Shown here: positions 25,694-34,105 of the stretch, in pieces
Layout of the letters: each line of letters starts with the position of its first letter
How positions within the stretch are numbered: position 1 is the stretch's first letter
Assembly: GCF_014651235.1 (NCBI RefSeq)
Contig: NZ_BMWM01000001.1
Location: forward strand, 62,001 to 126,000
Direction: 5' to 3'
Source of the DNA: Leuconostoc lactis KCTC 3528 = DSM 20202
Lineage (GTDB): Bacteria > Bacillota > Bacilli > Lactobacillales > Lactobacillaceae
Length of the DNA stretch: 64,000 nt
Notes under the pieces: generated by a model
What the model saw: only the letters and a program-made list of their open reading frames with translations
Databases searched by the model: none
Told to the model about the DNA's origin: nothing
Program-made: the position numbers and the translations under genes

Positions 25694-26664
25694 AATTTAA
25701 CATCCAAGTTATCCGGACTTCTCATAATGTCCTCAATACTTTCGCACGCATCGACCCGTCGAATCGCTTCGGCAAATGTAGCTGCAACTGATAATTGTAC
25801 TAACTTATCAAAACGCTTATCATCGGGTACTTCAATCGTGTTCGCCACTAATGTTTTTGAAATTGCCGATTTGGCTAACTTGTCAACGGCCTGTTCTGAC
25901 AACACTGCGTGTGGGGCAACAGCGTAAATATCTGTCACACCAGCCGCCGTTAACGCTTCACTCGCCAACGTCATGCTTGTGCCCGTGTCGATAATATCAT
26001 CAATCAAAATCGCGCGCTTCCCCTTCACATTGCCAGTAATGCCAAATGGTGCCGTTTGCAAATCTTCACCGACCCGACGATCAATGACTGCCCATTCTGC
26101 ATGAAGTAGTTTCGCAAACTTACGCGCACGACCAACACTCGCGTGATCTGGTGCTACAACAACTAAATCTGACCCCAACAGGTCATTTTCATAAAAGTAA
26201 TGGCCTAAAGTTGGCATTGAAATCAAATGATCAACTGGAATATCAAAGAAGCCCTGCACTTGATCAGCATGAAGGTCCATCGTGATAACACGCTTAACCC
26301 CTTGTGATTCTAGCATGTTCGCAATCAAACGCGCCGCGATTGGTTCACGTGAACGCGCCTTGCGATCTGATCTGGCATAGCCAAAATAAGGAATCACGAC
26401 ATTAATGGTCTTGGCAGAAGCACGACGTCCCGCATCAATAAAGATCATTAACTTCATAAAATTATCGTTGACCGGATCGGAAATGCCTTGAATCACATAG
26501 ACATCTCGACCACGAACGGTTTGCTCAATCCGTTCATAAATTTCATCATCGGCAAATTGCCGTACATCAATATCTGATAAGTTGGTGCCTAAAATATTGG
26601 CGATTTCATCAGCCAACTTTGGATTACTTCCAAGGCTAAATAAGCGATATTCAGGGGTCGTCAT
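25690..26664 (-). CDS. prs: Ribose-phosphate pyrophosphokinase (divergent paralogue type)
   Basis: A 324-residue PRPP synthase. The ATP-binding flexible loop reads ARSDRKARSREPIAARLIANML, followed by TMDLHADQVQGFFDIPVDHL and the PRPP-binding loop ILIDDIIDTGTSMT. Some family-typical positions differ: APDHASVGRARKFA stands where SPDHGGVTRAR is usual, and the loop has GTSM for AGT. This pattern fits the second Prs paralogue of lactic acid bacteria, whose activity should not be taken for granted although the core residues are present. It makes PRPP for the purine genes later in the window. It lies downstream of recD2 and overlaps the SGNH hydrolase. Confidence 0.92.
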   Translation of the reverse strand: MTTPEYRLFSLGSNPKLADEIANILGTNLSDIDVRQFADDEIYERIEQTVRGRDVYVIQGISDPVNDNFMKLMIFIDAGRRASAKTINVVIPYFGYARSDRKARSREPIAARLIANMLESQGVKRVITMDLHADQVQGFFDIPVDHLISMPTLGHYFYENDLLGSDLVVVAPDHASVGRARKFAKLLHAEWAVIDRRVGEDLQTAPFGITGNVKGKRAILIDDIIDTGTSMTLASEALTAAGVTDIYAVAPHAVLSEQAVDKLAKSAISKTLVANTIEVPDDKRFDKLVQLSVAATFAEAIRRVDACESIEDIMRSPDNLDVKL

Positions 26665-26707
26665 CTTCTATCTCCGTCTCGTTTTCTTAGTTTCATTACA
26701 CCAGTAA

Positions 26708-29095
26708 TCAGCTGGTTGCCATAAAATCATATGGGGTGACATCCGCCAAACCAATCATTGGCGAGATGGTTTGTGCGGCAATTAGCGCTTCAGTTAGTTG
26801 ATATTTTTCAGTTACTGGTGGCGGTGTTGGGCGCACCACTGGTGTGACGGTGGGCGCGTTTTCTGCTTGCAGCCGTTGCGTCAACCAAGTTGCCCGCATC
26901 GGCACTGGTGTCTGCGCTGCCCGATTAAATGCCGCATATTCTCCAACCAAAATTAAAGCTTCTTTTGCGCGCGTCAGGCCAGTATACAACAAGTTTCGGT
27001 TTAGCATTAAGCCAAAACGCGTGGTGAGTGCCATAACCACCAGTTTAAACTCATTGCCTTGTGCTTTATGGACCGTCGTTGCATAGGCTAACGTGAGTTG
27101 GTTTAACTGCTTCTTGGGATACACCAGCTCTTTGCCATCAAAATCAACGACGAGGCTATCCTCATTTTCAGTATTACCAGAGTCTTTTTTATAGCGAATG
27201 GCGATAATTTTGCCCATATCGCCATTGAAAATATCACGCTCACTGTCATTTTCAAGTTGCAAGACCTTATCGCCCTGCCGAAAAATTGTCTCGCCAAACT
27301 GTAAGGATTTTTGACCTGGCTTGAGGGGATTAAACAAAGCTTGCGCCATCGTATTTAACGCATGCACGCCCGCAGTGGTTTTATACATTGGTGCTAAAAT
27401 CTGTAAATCATCAGCCGTATAGCCTTTGTTAATGGCCGCTTGCACGACTTGCTCAATGGCCGTCACCACTTGATCTGGGCCGACCATAAAGGTCGAACGA
27501 TCACGTTGGTTGGTCATAAAGTCCTCGGGTAGCTGACCATTTTTAATATGTTGTGCCAATGTGGTAATACTACTACCGCGACCCTGCCGATAAATCGTTG
27601 CCAATTCGATATGAGCAATTCGCTGACTGGCTACAAAATCAGCCAATACGTTTCCAGGACCAACCGACGGCAGTTGATCCGCGTCGCCAACAATAATGAC
27701 TTTCATGCCACTCGGAATGGCAGCAAACAACTTTGCCGTCAATTCAATATCCAACATGGAGGCCTCATCAATAATTAGTAGCCCACCCGCAATTGGATTT
27801 TCGGCATTAAATTCCGGTTCATCTAAATCCGAAATCCCCAGTAGCCGATGAATCGTCGTCGCCTCATGGCCAGTAACTTCCGTCATCCGTTTGGCCGCTC
27901 GTCCAGTTGGTGACGCTAATTTCACCGCATAATTTTTTAAGAAATCTTGGGTATTATCAGCATATTCCGCTCGTTGCTGCAACAATTTATGCCAAGTTGC
28001 CACCATCGTGCGGACAATTGTCGTTTTACCTGTCCCAGGACCGCCCGTCAGCAAGAACACCTGCGCATTCAAGCCAGCTTTTACCGCCGCAATTTGCGTG
28101 TCATCTAACTGCAAGTGACCTGGAGTGGTCACCGCATCAGCAATCGCCTCCGGTGTGATATCAAACGGCATTGGAGCGCGTAACAAACGCTTAAGGTCTT
28201 GGGCCACTTGCCGTTCAGCTTGGTAAAGCGTTGCCGCATATAAGCGACCTTCATCATCGACTAAAATATGATTGGCAATTAACGCTTCAATGGCTTGGTC
28301 AATATCAGCTTGTAACTGCTGATCATGTAGTAATTGCCCGGTGGCTTGTAGCAGTTGTGCGCGCGATAAATAAGTATGGCCATATTGGAAACTGACATTC
28401 ATCATCGTAGCGTAGACAGCCGCCTGCACTCGGCGCTGATCCGTACGCGCATGACCATTTTTTTGACCAATGGCATCGGCAATTTTAAAGGAAACCCCAT
28501 CAAATTCAAAAACCAAACGATAAGGATCCGTTGTTAAAATTTCTTCAGCTTCATGGCCGTATTGGTCATAAAGCCGCCCAGCCAAATCAGCCCCCAGGCC
28601 GTACTGATTACCAATTTGAAATAAGCGTTCCAAACCAAGGTTCAATTGGAAACTACGCGCTAGTTTTTGCGCTGTTGCTGGTTTAACGATACCGTCCAAT
28701 ACCTGTACATCATCTAAAATCAAGGTGACAGCGTCAAGGCCTAAGTGGTCAACAATTTTTTCCGCCGTCTTTTGACCAATCCCTGAAAATTGCCCACTCG
28801 CAAAATACTTAATCAAGCCATTTTCATCGGGTGGCAATTCATTTTCATAATGTGATACTTTTAATTGTTGCCCGTACTTCGGATGGCGGACCACTTGTCC
28901 GAAGAAAGCATAAGTACTCCCTTCTTGAACATTAGCAAACGTCCCAGTCACAATAATTTCTGGGGTCTCCCAGTCGGTCAGCGTGCTGTCATCAATTTGC
29001 ACGGATAAAATTTTAAAATAAGAATCACTGGACGCAAAAATGACGTGTTGCAACGTCCCAGTAACTTTGTCCAATTGGTCAGTTTCAAATGTCAT
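26708..29095 (-). CDS. recD2: ATP-dependent DNA helicase RecD2
   Basis: A 795-residue superfamily 1B 5'-3' helicase of the RecD2/YrrC type, not part of RecBCD. An N-terminal OB-like domain (about 1-85) is followed by helix-hairpin-helix repeats (FSGIGQKTAEKIVDHLG), then the motor with Walker A LTGGPGTGKTTIV (about 350), Walker B LLIIDEASMLD, motif III VGDADQLPSVGPG and motif VI LAYATTVHKAQGNEF...LLYTGLTRAKE. It protects against replication stress and mismatches. It follows the phosphatase by 39 bp; the GGA-type Shine-Dalgarno (AAGGA) is about 16 nt from the ATG, longer than normal. Confidence 0.95.
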   Translation of the reverse strand: MTFETDQLDKVTGTLQHVIFASSDSYFKILSVQIDDSTLTDWETPEIIVTGTFANVQEGSTYAFFGQVVRHPKYGQQLKVSHYENELPPDENGLIKYFASGQFSGIGQKTAEKIVDHLGLDAVTLILDDVQVLDGIVKPATAQKLARSFQLNLGLERLFQIGNQYGLGADLAGRLYDQYGHEAEEILTTDPYRLVFEFDGVSFKIADAIGQKNGHARTDQRRVQAAVYATMMNVSFQYGHTYLSRAQLLQATGQLLHDQQLQADIDQAIEALIANHILVDDEGRLYAATLYQAERQVAQDLKRLLRAPMPFDITPEAIADAVTTPGHLQLDDTQIAAVKAGLNAQVFLLTGGPGTGKTTIVRTMVATWHKLLQQRAEYADNTQDFLKNYAVKLASPTGRAAKRMTEVTGHEATTIHRLLGISDLDEPEFNAENPIAGGLLIIDEASMLDIELTAKLFAAIPSGMKVIIVGDADQLPSVGPGNVLADFVASQRIAHIELATIYRQGRGSSITTLAQHIKNGQLPEDFMTNQRDRSTFMVGPDQVVTAIEQVVQAAINKGYTADDLQILAPMYKTTAGVHALNTMAQALFNPLKPGQKSLQFGETIFRQGDKVLQLENDSERDIFNGDMGKIIAIRYKKDSGNTENEDSLVVDFDGKELVYPKKQLNQLTLAYATTVHKAQGNEFKLVVMALTTRFGLMLNRNLLYTGLTRAKEALILVGEYAAFNRAAQTPVPMRATWLTQRLQAENAPTVTPVVRPTPPPVTEKYQLTEALIAAQTISPMIGLADVTPYDFMATS

Positions 29096-29134
29096 CGTGT
29101 GCTTGTTTTAATCCTTCACTGCGCTCGTGTCAAC

Positions 29135-29788
29135 TTAAATGGTGGTTCCGTCATTTTGAAGCTTATTGAGATACATTGTATTATTCCAATCTTCAATTTC
29201 AAACTGTTGACCATCAGTCGTTGACAGTACAGTCGTTGATGTATTACTTAAACCACCGCGTTCACGAATCGCCATTCGCGGTGTTTGTAGGAGTTCGTTG
29301 ATACCAAAAGATAAAGCCATCCCGTGTGAGACAATCAAAATATTGTCCGTTGGATATTGCTGTGCCAGGTTTTTAATAAACCGCGCAAATCGCGCACTTG
29401 CTTTTGTATACCCTTCCCCATCAAATTCAGTGCCTTCAAACTGATCCAAATTATGGCGATAATTATGGTAGGCGGTCGCATAGTCAACTTGCACTTGTGC
29501 CACCAGTTCACCTTCCCAGCGGCCTAGGCCAACTTCGGCAATATTTGAGCGCAGTGACAAGGGACCACGATAGTTCATTTCGCGCGCAATTTGTGTGGCG
29601 GTAATCCGCGCACGCCGCAATGGCGACGCAAATACCCGTGTGAATTCGACGTCTCGCAAAAAGTCGGCGACTTTCACCATATCATCATAACTTGAAGGTA
29701 ATAAATCAGAATCACCGTTGCCCCCTTGAAAGCGGCGTTCGAGATTCCAAGCCGTTTGGCCATGTCGTACAAAATAAAATTTAGTCAT
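29135..29788 (-). CDS. Histidine phosphatase family protein (GpmB/phosphoglycerate mutase-like)
   Basis: A 217-residue member of the histidine phosphatase superfamily. FYFVRHGQTAWNLERRFQGGNGDSDL near the N terminus carries the catalytic His of RHG, and ILIVSHGMALSFGINELL carries the second His; RRARITATQIA is the arginine segment. The second glutamate region AEVGLGRWEGE also fits. It is probably a phosphatase of small phosphorylated metabolites and not the glycolytic mutase. It starts 1 bp after DUF1831 and shares its transcript. Confidence 0.88.
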   Translation of the reverse strand: MTKFYFVRHGQTAWNLERRFQGGNGDSDLLPSSYDDMVKVADFLRDVEFTRVFASPLRRARITATQIAREMNYRGPLSLRSNIAEVGLGRWEGELVAQVQVDYATAYHNYRHNLDQFEGTEFDGEGYTKASARFARFIKNLAQQYPTDNILIVSHGMALSFGINELLQTPRMAIRERGGLSNTSTTVLSTTDGQQFEIEDWNNTMYLNKLQNDGTTI

Positions 29789-29789
29789 A

Positions 29790-30128
29790 TTAAATCTTTT
29801 CTAGCACCCCGCGTGCCACAAGCTCATCAACAAAAAAATGATACAACGGCACCATTTCTGCTGCATGTTGATTTTTAAAAATGTCAACGCGTACCACATC
29901 CCCAGCAGAAACAGTACTCATCTTAAACCCGGTCAAATCTGGGTTAACCGTCACTTTTAATTTGACTGCGTTAGCCAATGCTTTTTCCGGTTCAAGCGAG
30001 CGATGTAACGTATAGGCGCCGGCATTATTCGTAATGAAGCCTAAGTCGCCAAGCGTATACTTTTTAATCTGTGGACTAAGACGGTAGGTGGCATCACCTG
30101 GAATCGTTACTTGTTGATCAAAAGCCAT
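29790..30128 (-). CDS. DUF1831 family protein
   Basis: A 112-residue cytoplasmic protein beginning MAFDQQVTIPGD and containing YRLSPQIKKYTLGDLGF, as in the DUF1831 family of lactobacilli, whose function is unknown. In-frame stop TGA stands two codons before the ATG. The only strong Shine-Dalgarno (AGGAGG) is about 70 nt upstream, in front of two very short frames (see leader entry). It is the first gene of the run DUF1831-phosphatase-recD2-prs-SGNH-AKR. Confidence 0.82.
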   Translation of the reverse strand: MAFDQQVTIPGDATYRLSPQIKKYTLGDLGFITNNAGAYTLHRSLEPEKALANAVKLKVTVNPDLTGFKMSTVSAGDVVRVDIFKNQHAAEMVPLYHFFVDELVARGVLEKI

Positions 30129-30227
30129 TTCTCATTTTGTGTCGCCAGCAGCATTTTCTGGTCATGCGTCTCACCAAAATTCGCCTGTGACAGACACTTC
30201 CTCCTAAAACATACTGACTTTATTATA
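30129..30227 (-). promoter_or_regulatory. Extended -10 promoter and upstream-ORF leader of the DUF1831-recD2 run
   Basis: Extended -10 TGGTATAAT (-10 at 30227-30222) begins right at the T-run of the preceding terminator. The leader then has AGGAGG (30205-30200), a GTG frame of 8 codons, and an ATG frame of 15 codons that overlaps the DUF1831 start. GTCT and CAC pair with GTGAGAC, with 2 nt bulged, within it. Whether the short frames are translated is unknown. Confidence 0.5.
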
Positions 30228-30229
30228 CC

Positions 30230-30255
30230 AAAAAAGCCCCGCTCACGCGGGGCTT
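30230..30255 (-). terminator. Intrinsic terminator of the BMP-family gene
   Basis: Nine-bp perfect arms AAGCCCCGC (30234-30242) and GCGGGGCTT (30247-30255), 4-nt loop and six T's on the minus strand. Confidence 0.92.
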
Positions 30256-30282
30256 GCTTGTGAAAATCTCTGACTACTTCGG

Positions 30283-31398
30283 TTAGAACTTTTGATTAAA
30301 TTGTGAGCCAGCTGGGTGGTTTGGCACTTTAATCGTACCATCAATAATACCCTTTTCCGCTTTATCTACGGCTGTCTTTTGTGCTGGTGTCAATTCTAAT
30401 TTTGTCAAATAAACACCACGTTCCTTAAGCCCGTAGGCCACTGTTTTGCCACCTGGGAAACTGTGGTCTTTGTTATAGGCATCGGCGATGTTTTTAACAC
30501 CTGCCCCAACGGACGTGATTGATGAGGCCATCGTTGACGTTTCTGACTTACCATCTTTTGACTTATAAGCTCCATCAGCCTTCTGATCACGGTCAACACC
30601 AATAATATACAAACGTTGCTTTGAATCAGCATCCAACTTTGAATTTTCGGCTTTCGCTTCAGTAAAAGCACCATTACCAACAAAACCAGCGGCCGCAAAG
30701 ATTGTGCGAATGCCTGAGGCGTACATTGCCGCAGCAATCGTCTTACCCTTAGCTGAGTCGGTAAATGAATTAGCATATTGCTTTTCGACCGTTAATGTTG
30801 GATCAGTTGCCTTCACACCGGCTTCAAAACCAGCATCAAATGCATCAATAATGTTACCGTGAATACCGCCAATAAAGCCAACAGCCTTTTCGCCGTTTTC
30901 CTTGGCCTTAATCGCAGCCGCAACACCAGCTAGATAAGAAGATTGTTCTGAACGGAACATCACTGATGCCACGTTAGGTTGCTTGGTCACAATATCATCG
31001 ACTAACACAAACTTTTGCTTGGGGTTTAACTTCGCTGACTTAGTGATCGCTTGGTTTAATGAATACCCAATCCCATAAACAATCTGGTATTTATGATTTT
31101 TGGTTGCCAAATTAAAGTTTTGGTCCAAATCTGAGTGATCAGTGGTCGTGAAATACGTCACTGGCGCATTTTGTCCCGCCTTCATATGATGTGCTGCCGC
31201 ATATTGCTTAGCACCTTCCCAGGCAGATTGGTTAAATGAATGGTCATCCACACCGCCGACATCTAGGACCAAGCCAAGTGATGCGGCATTATTTGCCTGC
31301 CCATTTTGCGTTGACTTATGCGACAAACCCGTATAAATACCGCCGCCAATAATGGCAATAGCTGCAAGACCTGCAATGATTTTAGTTGATTGTTTCAT
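30283..31398 (-). CDS. BMP/PnrA-family substrate-binding protein with uncleaved-type N-terminal anchor
   Basis: About 371 residues. After MKQSTK comes a hydrophobic stretch IIAGLAAIAIIGGGIYTGL, then a BMP-type periplasmic-binding fold: LGLVLDVGGVDDHSFNQSAWEGA (about 45-67), VYGIGYSLNQAI, VGFIGGIHGNIIDAFDAGFEAGV and IIGVDRDQKADG. These proteins bind nucleosides for ABC importers. Relatives are lipoproteins, yet this one has no cysteine near the signal or elsewhere in the mature start, so it is presumably held by its N-terminal helix or secreted. No ABC subunits are adjacent. The start is set by AAAGGGAG ten nt upstream; a longer frame to 31440 has none. Confidence 0.88.
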   Translation of the reverse strand: MKQSTKIIAGLAAIAIIGGGIYTGLSHKSTQNGQANNAASLGLVLDVGGVDDHSFNQSAWEGAKQYAAAHHMKAGQNAPVTYFTTTDHSDLDQNFNLATKNHKYQIVYGIGYSLNQAITKSAKLNPKQKFVLVDDIVTKQPNVASVMFRSEQSSYLAGVAAAIKAKENGEKAVGFIGGIHGNIIDAFDAGFEAGVKATDPTLTVEKQYANSFTDSAKGKTIAAAMYASGIRTIFAAAGFVGNGAFTEAKAENSKLDADSKQRLYIIGVDRDQKADGAYKSKDGKSETSTMASSITSVGAGVKNIADAYNKDHSFPGGKTVAYGLKERGVYLTKLELTPAQKTAVDKAEKGIIDGTIKVPNHPAGSQFNQKF

Positions 31399-31503
31399 GG
31401 TGATTGTTCTCCCTTTGTGAGGTATGCAAATGCATAGCACCGACCCCGTAATTTAAACTTCACGTTCACGCGACGTCAAACGTAACTGTAAAGACTAGAA
31501 TCT

Positions 31504-31531
31504 ATTATACGTGTTCTTTACTTAAGAACAA
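31504..31531 (-). promoter_or_regulatory. Promoter of the BMP-family gene with inverted repeat
   Basis: Minus strand -35 TTGTTC (31531-31526), 16-bp spacer, -10 TATAAT (31509-31504). GTTCTT (31513-31518) and AAGAAC (31524-31529), 5 bp apart, form an operator-like repeat across the spacer and -35. The leader of about 100 nt contains TATGCA-TT-TGCATA just before the Shine-Dalgarno. Confidence 0.6.
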
Positions 31532-31573
31532 GGTCAAATCATGGGCTTGACATCACAAACAGTTGTTCGCTGT

Positions 31574-33022
31574 TTAATACATATCCGCTGCTAGCGTGGT
31601 ATCATACGCTTTAACAGCAAAGCGTAGCCCCTTAGGGAAGAAGTTTTTAATTTGGCCATCAACGTACCGTCCCCAGCCCGCGCCATTACCATTGGCCGTC
31701 ATTAAGACCCACCCTTTTTGTAAAGGTGCCGCTGGTCGAACCACATCACCATGGACAAATTGTGCCCAATCGTCAGGCGTCATGGCGTAAGTTTGACTGA
31801 CTGCTTGTGGTGGCAAAGCCAAGGCTAGCGCATGCGCTGGCTCAAAGCGGTTTTTCTTAAACGTGCCCAACTCAAGTCCTAGTCGCAAAATTTTCATCCC
31901 TGAAATATCAGGTGTTCCCACTGGTGCCAGATAAAGTCGATCACCAAATAAGGTTAACGTGTGCTGGGTCATATCAAAGTCGGGTAGCGTTGTCGCCACA
32001 AAATCAGCAAAAATCTTTTCTTGGCTACGACTCAATGGTGTTGGCACTAACGGTTTAACGACCGCAGTTGTCGGCGTTGCGTCAGCGGCTTTTTCTAATT
32101 TGGCAGCAAAGTGGCCCTCACCTTGTAAGGCTTGTGGCCACAAACGAGCCGTCCCCTCAAGTACTGTGAGATCTGCTGTCGTTGATACGGTGGTTTGGCC
32201 ATCAGTGTAAGCCTGATCAGCCCATGCTGGCCGACCATCTTGGACATGTGTATGGGCTGGTTTATCAATGGGTACAAGCTGCATTTCTGGATATTCTTGC
32301 ATCAACCAGGCAATCATTTGTTCATCTTCTTCGGGCGCAAATGTGCACGTCGAGTAAACGATTTGTCCGCCTGGCCGAAGCATTTTCATGGCTTCGCGTA
32401 AAATCTCACGTTGTAAGTCAGCTAATTCTTGCGGGAAATCTTGGTGCCATTGTGCTACTGCGGCCGGATTTTTACGAAACATCCCTTCGCCAGAACATGG
32501 CGCATCCAGCAAAATTTTGTCAAAAAATTGTGGTAACTTGGCACTTAATTCAGCTGGTGCATGCGAGCTGACGATACTATTTTGCACGCCCATTCGTTCA
32601 ATATTTTCACTTAAAACTTTGGCCCGATTCATAAAAATTTCATTGGCCCAAAGTAAGCCTTCCTGTTGCATAAAAGCAGCGAGATGTGTCGTTTTGCCAC
32701 CAGGTGCGGCGGCCAAATCTAGCACCCGTTCACCAGGTTTTGGCTGTAAGACTTCGCCAACAAATTGTGCAGAGGGTTCCTGAGAGTAAACAACGCCAGT
32801 GACATGGTCAACACTGTGCCCAGAAACTGCCCCAAAATGGCCCCATTTACCGTACGGTACTAGCCCGTTATCTGGGGTGTCACTGACCACAGGATTGGCT
32901 TTTAACGGATTGACACGGTAGGCCTTTTGTACCTGGTCATCAAAAGTGTCAAAAAAAGCCGGCGCTTCATCGCCTAATAAATGCGTATATTTAGTTGTAA
33001 ACGCTTCTGGTAATTGTTGCAT
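31574..33022 (-). CDS. rsmF: 16S rRNA m5C methyltransferase, RsmF/NOP2-Sun family
   Basis: A 482-residue class I methyltransferase. PSAQFVGEVLQPKPGERVLDLAAAPGGKTTHLA is the SAM site (about 82-115), LLDAPCSGEGMFRK and VYSTCTFAPEEDE carry the two cysteines used by m5C methyltransferases, and a C-terminal PUA-like RNA-binding domain (about 380-480) is typical of the RsmF branch. It would methylate 16S rRNA. Its ATG shares one base with the ribokinase stop (TAATG), so translation is coupled to rbsK although the functions are unrelated. No terminator follows before the BMP gene. Confidence 0.92.
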   Translation of the reverse strand: MQQLPEAFTTKYTHLLGDEAPAFFDTFDDQVQKAYRVNPLKANPVVSDTPDNGLVPYGKWGHFGAVSGHSVDHVTGVVYSQEPSAQFVGEVLQPKPGERVLDLAAAPGGKTTHLAAFMQQEGLLWANEIFMNRAKVLSENIERMGVQNSIVSSHAPAELSAKLPQFFDKILLDAPCSGEGMFRKNPAAVAQWHQDFPQELADLQREILREAMKMLRPGGQIVYSTCTFAPEEDEQMIAWLMQEYPEMQLVPIDKPAHTHVQDGRPAWADQAYTDGQTTVSTTADLTVLEGTARLWPQALQGEGHFAAKLEKAADATPTTAVVKPLVPTPLSRSQEKIFADFVATTLPDFDMTQHTLTLFGDRLYLAPVGTPDISGMKILRLGLELGTFKKNRFEPAHALALALPPQAVSQTYAMTPDDWAQFVHGDVVRPAAPLQKGWVLMTANGNGAGWGRYVDGQIKNFFPKGLRFAVKAYDTTLAADMY

Positions 33023-33933
33023 TAGAACTGATCCACTTCTTCACGGGTTGGAATTGACGGAATGGCACCTGGTCGCGTAACGGCAATGGCACTGGCTGTG
33101 CTAGCACGATCAACGGCGTCGACTAAATTACTAAAATCGGCGGCAAGTTCACTCGCCAGGGTCCCAATAAAAGTATCCCCCGCTGCTGTCGTATCAACGG
33201 CCGCAACTTTTTTCGGCTTTGCCCACCAACGGTTGGCACCGTCAGCGATAAACGAGCCCGCTTCCCCCAGGGTAATAATACTGCGAGCTACCCCTGTTGC
33301 CAAGATGGCATCACTGACTTGATTCAACACCGCACGATCATTTTCAACAGTGATACCCGTTAACAATTGTGCTTCTGTTTCATTAGGCAAAATAATATCT
33401 GTCAAATTAGCCAAGGTTGGTGTGACCTCATAAACTGCTGGTGCAGGATTCAGCACAGTTTGCACATTGTGCGCCTTGGCCATTTTAAAAGCTGCTGTAA
33501 TCACTGCCAATGGGACCTCAAATTGCGCAATCAACGTATCGGCTTGGGCAATCAGCTCCTCATCTAAATCATCAACGGTCAAGGCTTGATTGGCCCCACC
33601 ATGAATCAAAATTGTATTGGCGCCGTTGTCTTGCAACATGATATAGGCTGAACCAGTTGGTACTGTTGCATTGGTTTGAATCGCCGCCACATCAACGGCT
33701 TGATCAGCTAAGGTTTGGCGCATAAAGTGGCCATTATTGTCCTGCCCTACTGCACCAATAAAGGCCACTTGAGCGCCTTGTCGGGCCGCTGCAACTGCTT
33801 GGTTGGCACCTTTGCCACCAGGTGCTGTTGTCACGTCTGTTAAAGCCATTGTTTCGCCAACTAATGGCATACGAGGCATCTTCATGATGCTATCAACGTT
33901 GAGACTCCCAAGGACAACAATTTTTTTCGTCAT
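33022..33933 (-). CDS. rbsK: Ribokinase
   Basis: PfkB-family kinase of about 303 residues: VVLGSLNVDSIMKMPRMPLVGET at the N terminus, GGKGANQAVAAARQGA (substrate site), LNPAPA, and the anion hole/catalytic base AAVDTTAAGDTFIGTLA near residue 255. It phosphorylates ribose to ribose-5-phosphate, the precursor of PRPP. The start at 33933 fits the family; a longer frame to 33990 has no support. A 21-codon frame upstream ends in ATGA over this start, so coupling to a leader peptide is possible. No Rbs transporter genes are beside it. Confidence 0.92.
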   Translation of the reverse strand: MTKKIVVLGSLNVDSIMKMPRMPLVGETMALTDVTTAPGGKGANQAVAAARQGAQVAFIGAVGQDNNGHFMRQTLADQAVDVAAIQTNATVPTGSAYIMLQDNGANTILIHGGANQALTVDDLDEELIAQADTLIAQFEVPLAVITAAFKMAKAHNVQTVLNPAPAVYEVTPTLANLTDIILPNETEAQLLTGITVENDRAVLNQVSDAILATGVARSIITLGEAGSFIADGANRWWAKPKKVAAVDTTAAGDTFIGTLASELAADFSNLVDAVDRASTASAIAVTRPGAIPSIPTREEVDQF

Positions 33934-34038
33934 ATTTTCATTTTGGTCTTCACGCGCGCGTGGCATATGTACAAGACAACCTGTACACATGGCATCTTTC
34001 TACCGTGAATGACTCTCCTCCGCGTATTTTCATCTCTT

Positions 34039-34067
34039 ATCATACCATGTTTAAACCATGCAAAAAA
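34039..34067 (-). promoter_or_regulatory. rbsK promoter using the terminator T-run as -35
   Basis: Extended -10 TGGTATGAT (-10 at 34044-34039) with exactly 17 bp to TTTTTT (34067-34062), the T-run of the psiE terminator. GTTTAAAC forms a palindrome within the spacer. Confidence 0.55.
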
Positions 34068-34088
34068 GCACGGCAAGCCGTGCTTTTT
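34062..34088 (-). terminator. Intrinsic terminator of psiE
   Basis: Eleven-bp perfect arms AAAAGCACGGC (34064-34074) and GCCGTGCTTTT (34077-34087) with T6 on the minus strand. The 2-nt gap means a few central pairs open to form the loop. Confidence 0.9.
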
Positions 34089-34105
34089 GATTCAAAACTG
34101 ACTGG

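Noticed and set aside
31399-31497. Purine riboswitch upstream of the BMP nucleoside-binding gene
   Set aside because: The conserved three-way-junction core and loops are not present.
33933-33990. Longer ribokinase starting MCTGCLVH
   Set aside because: The extension is not family-like and covers a hairpin-forming repeat; MTKKIVVLGSLN is the usual start.
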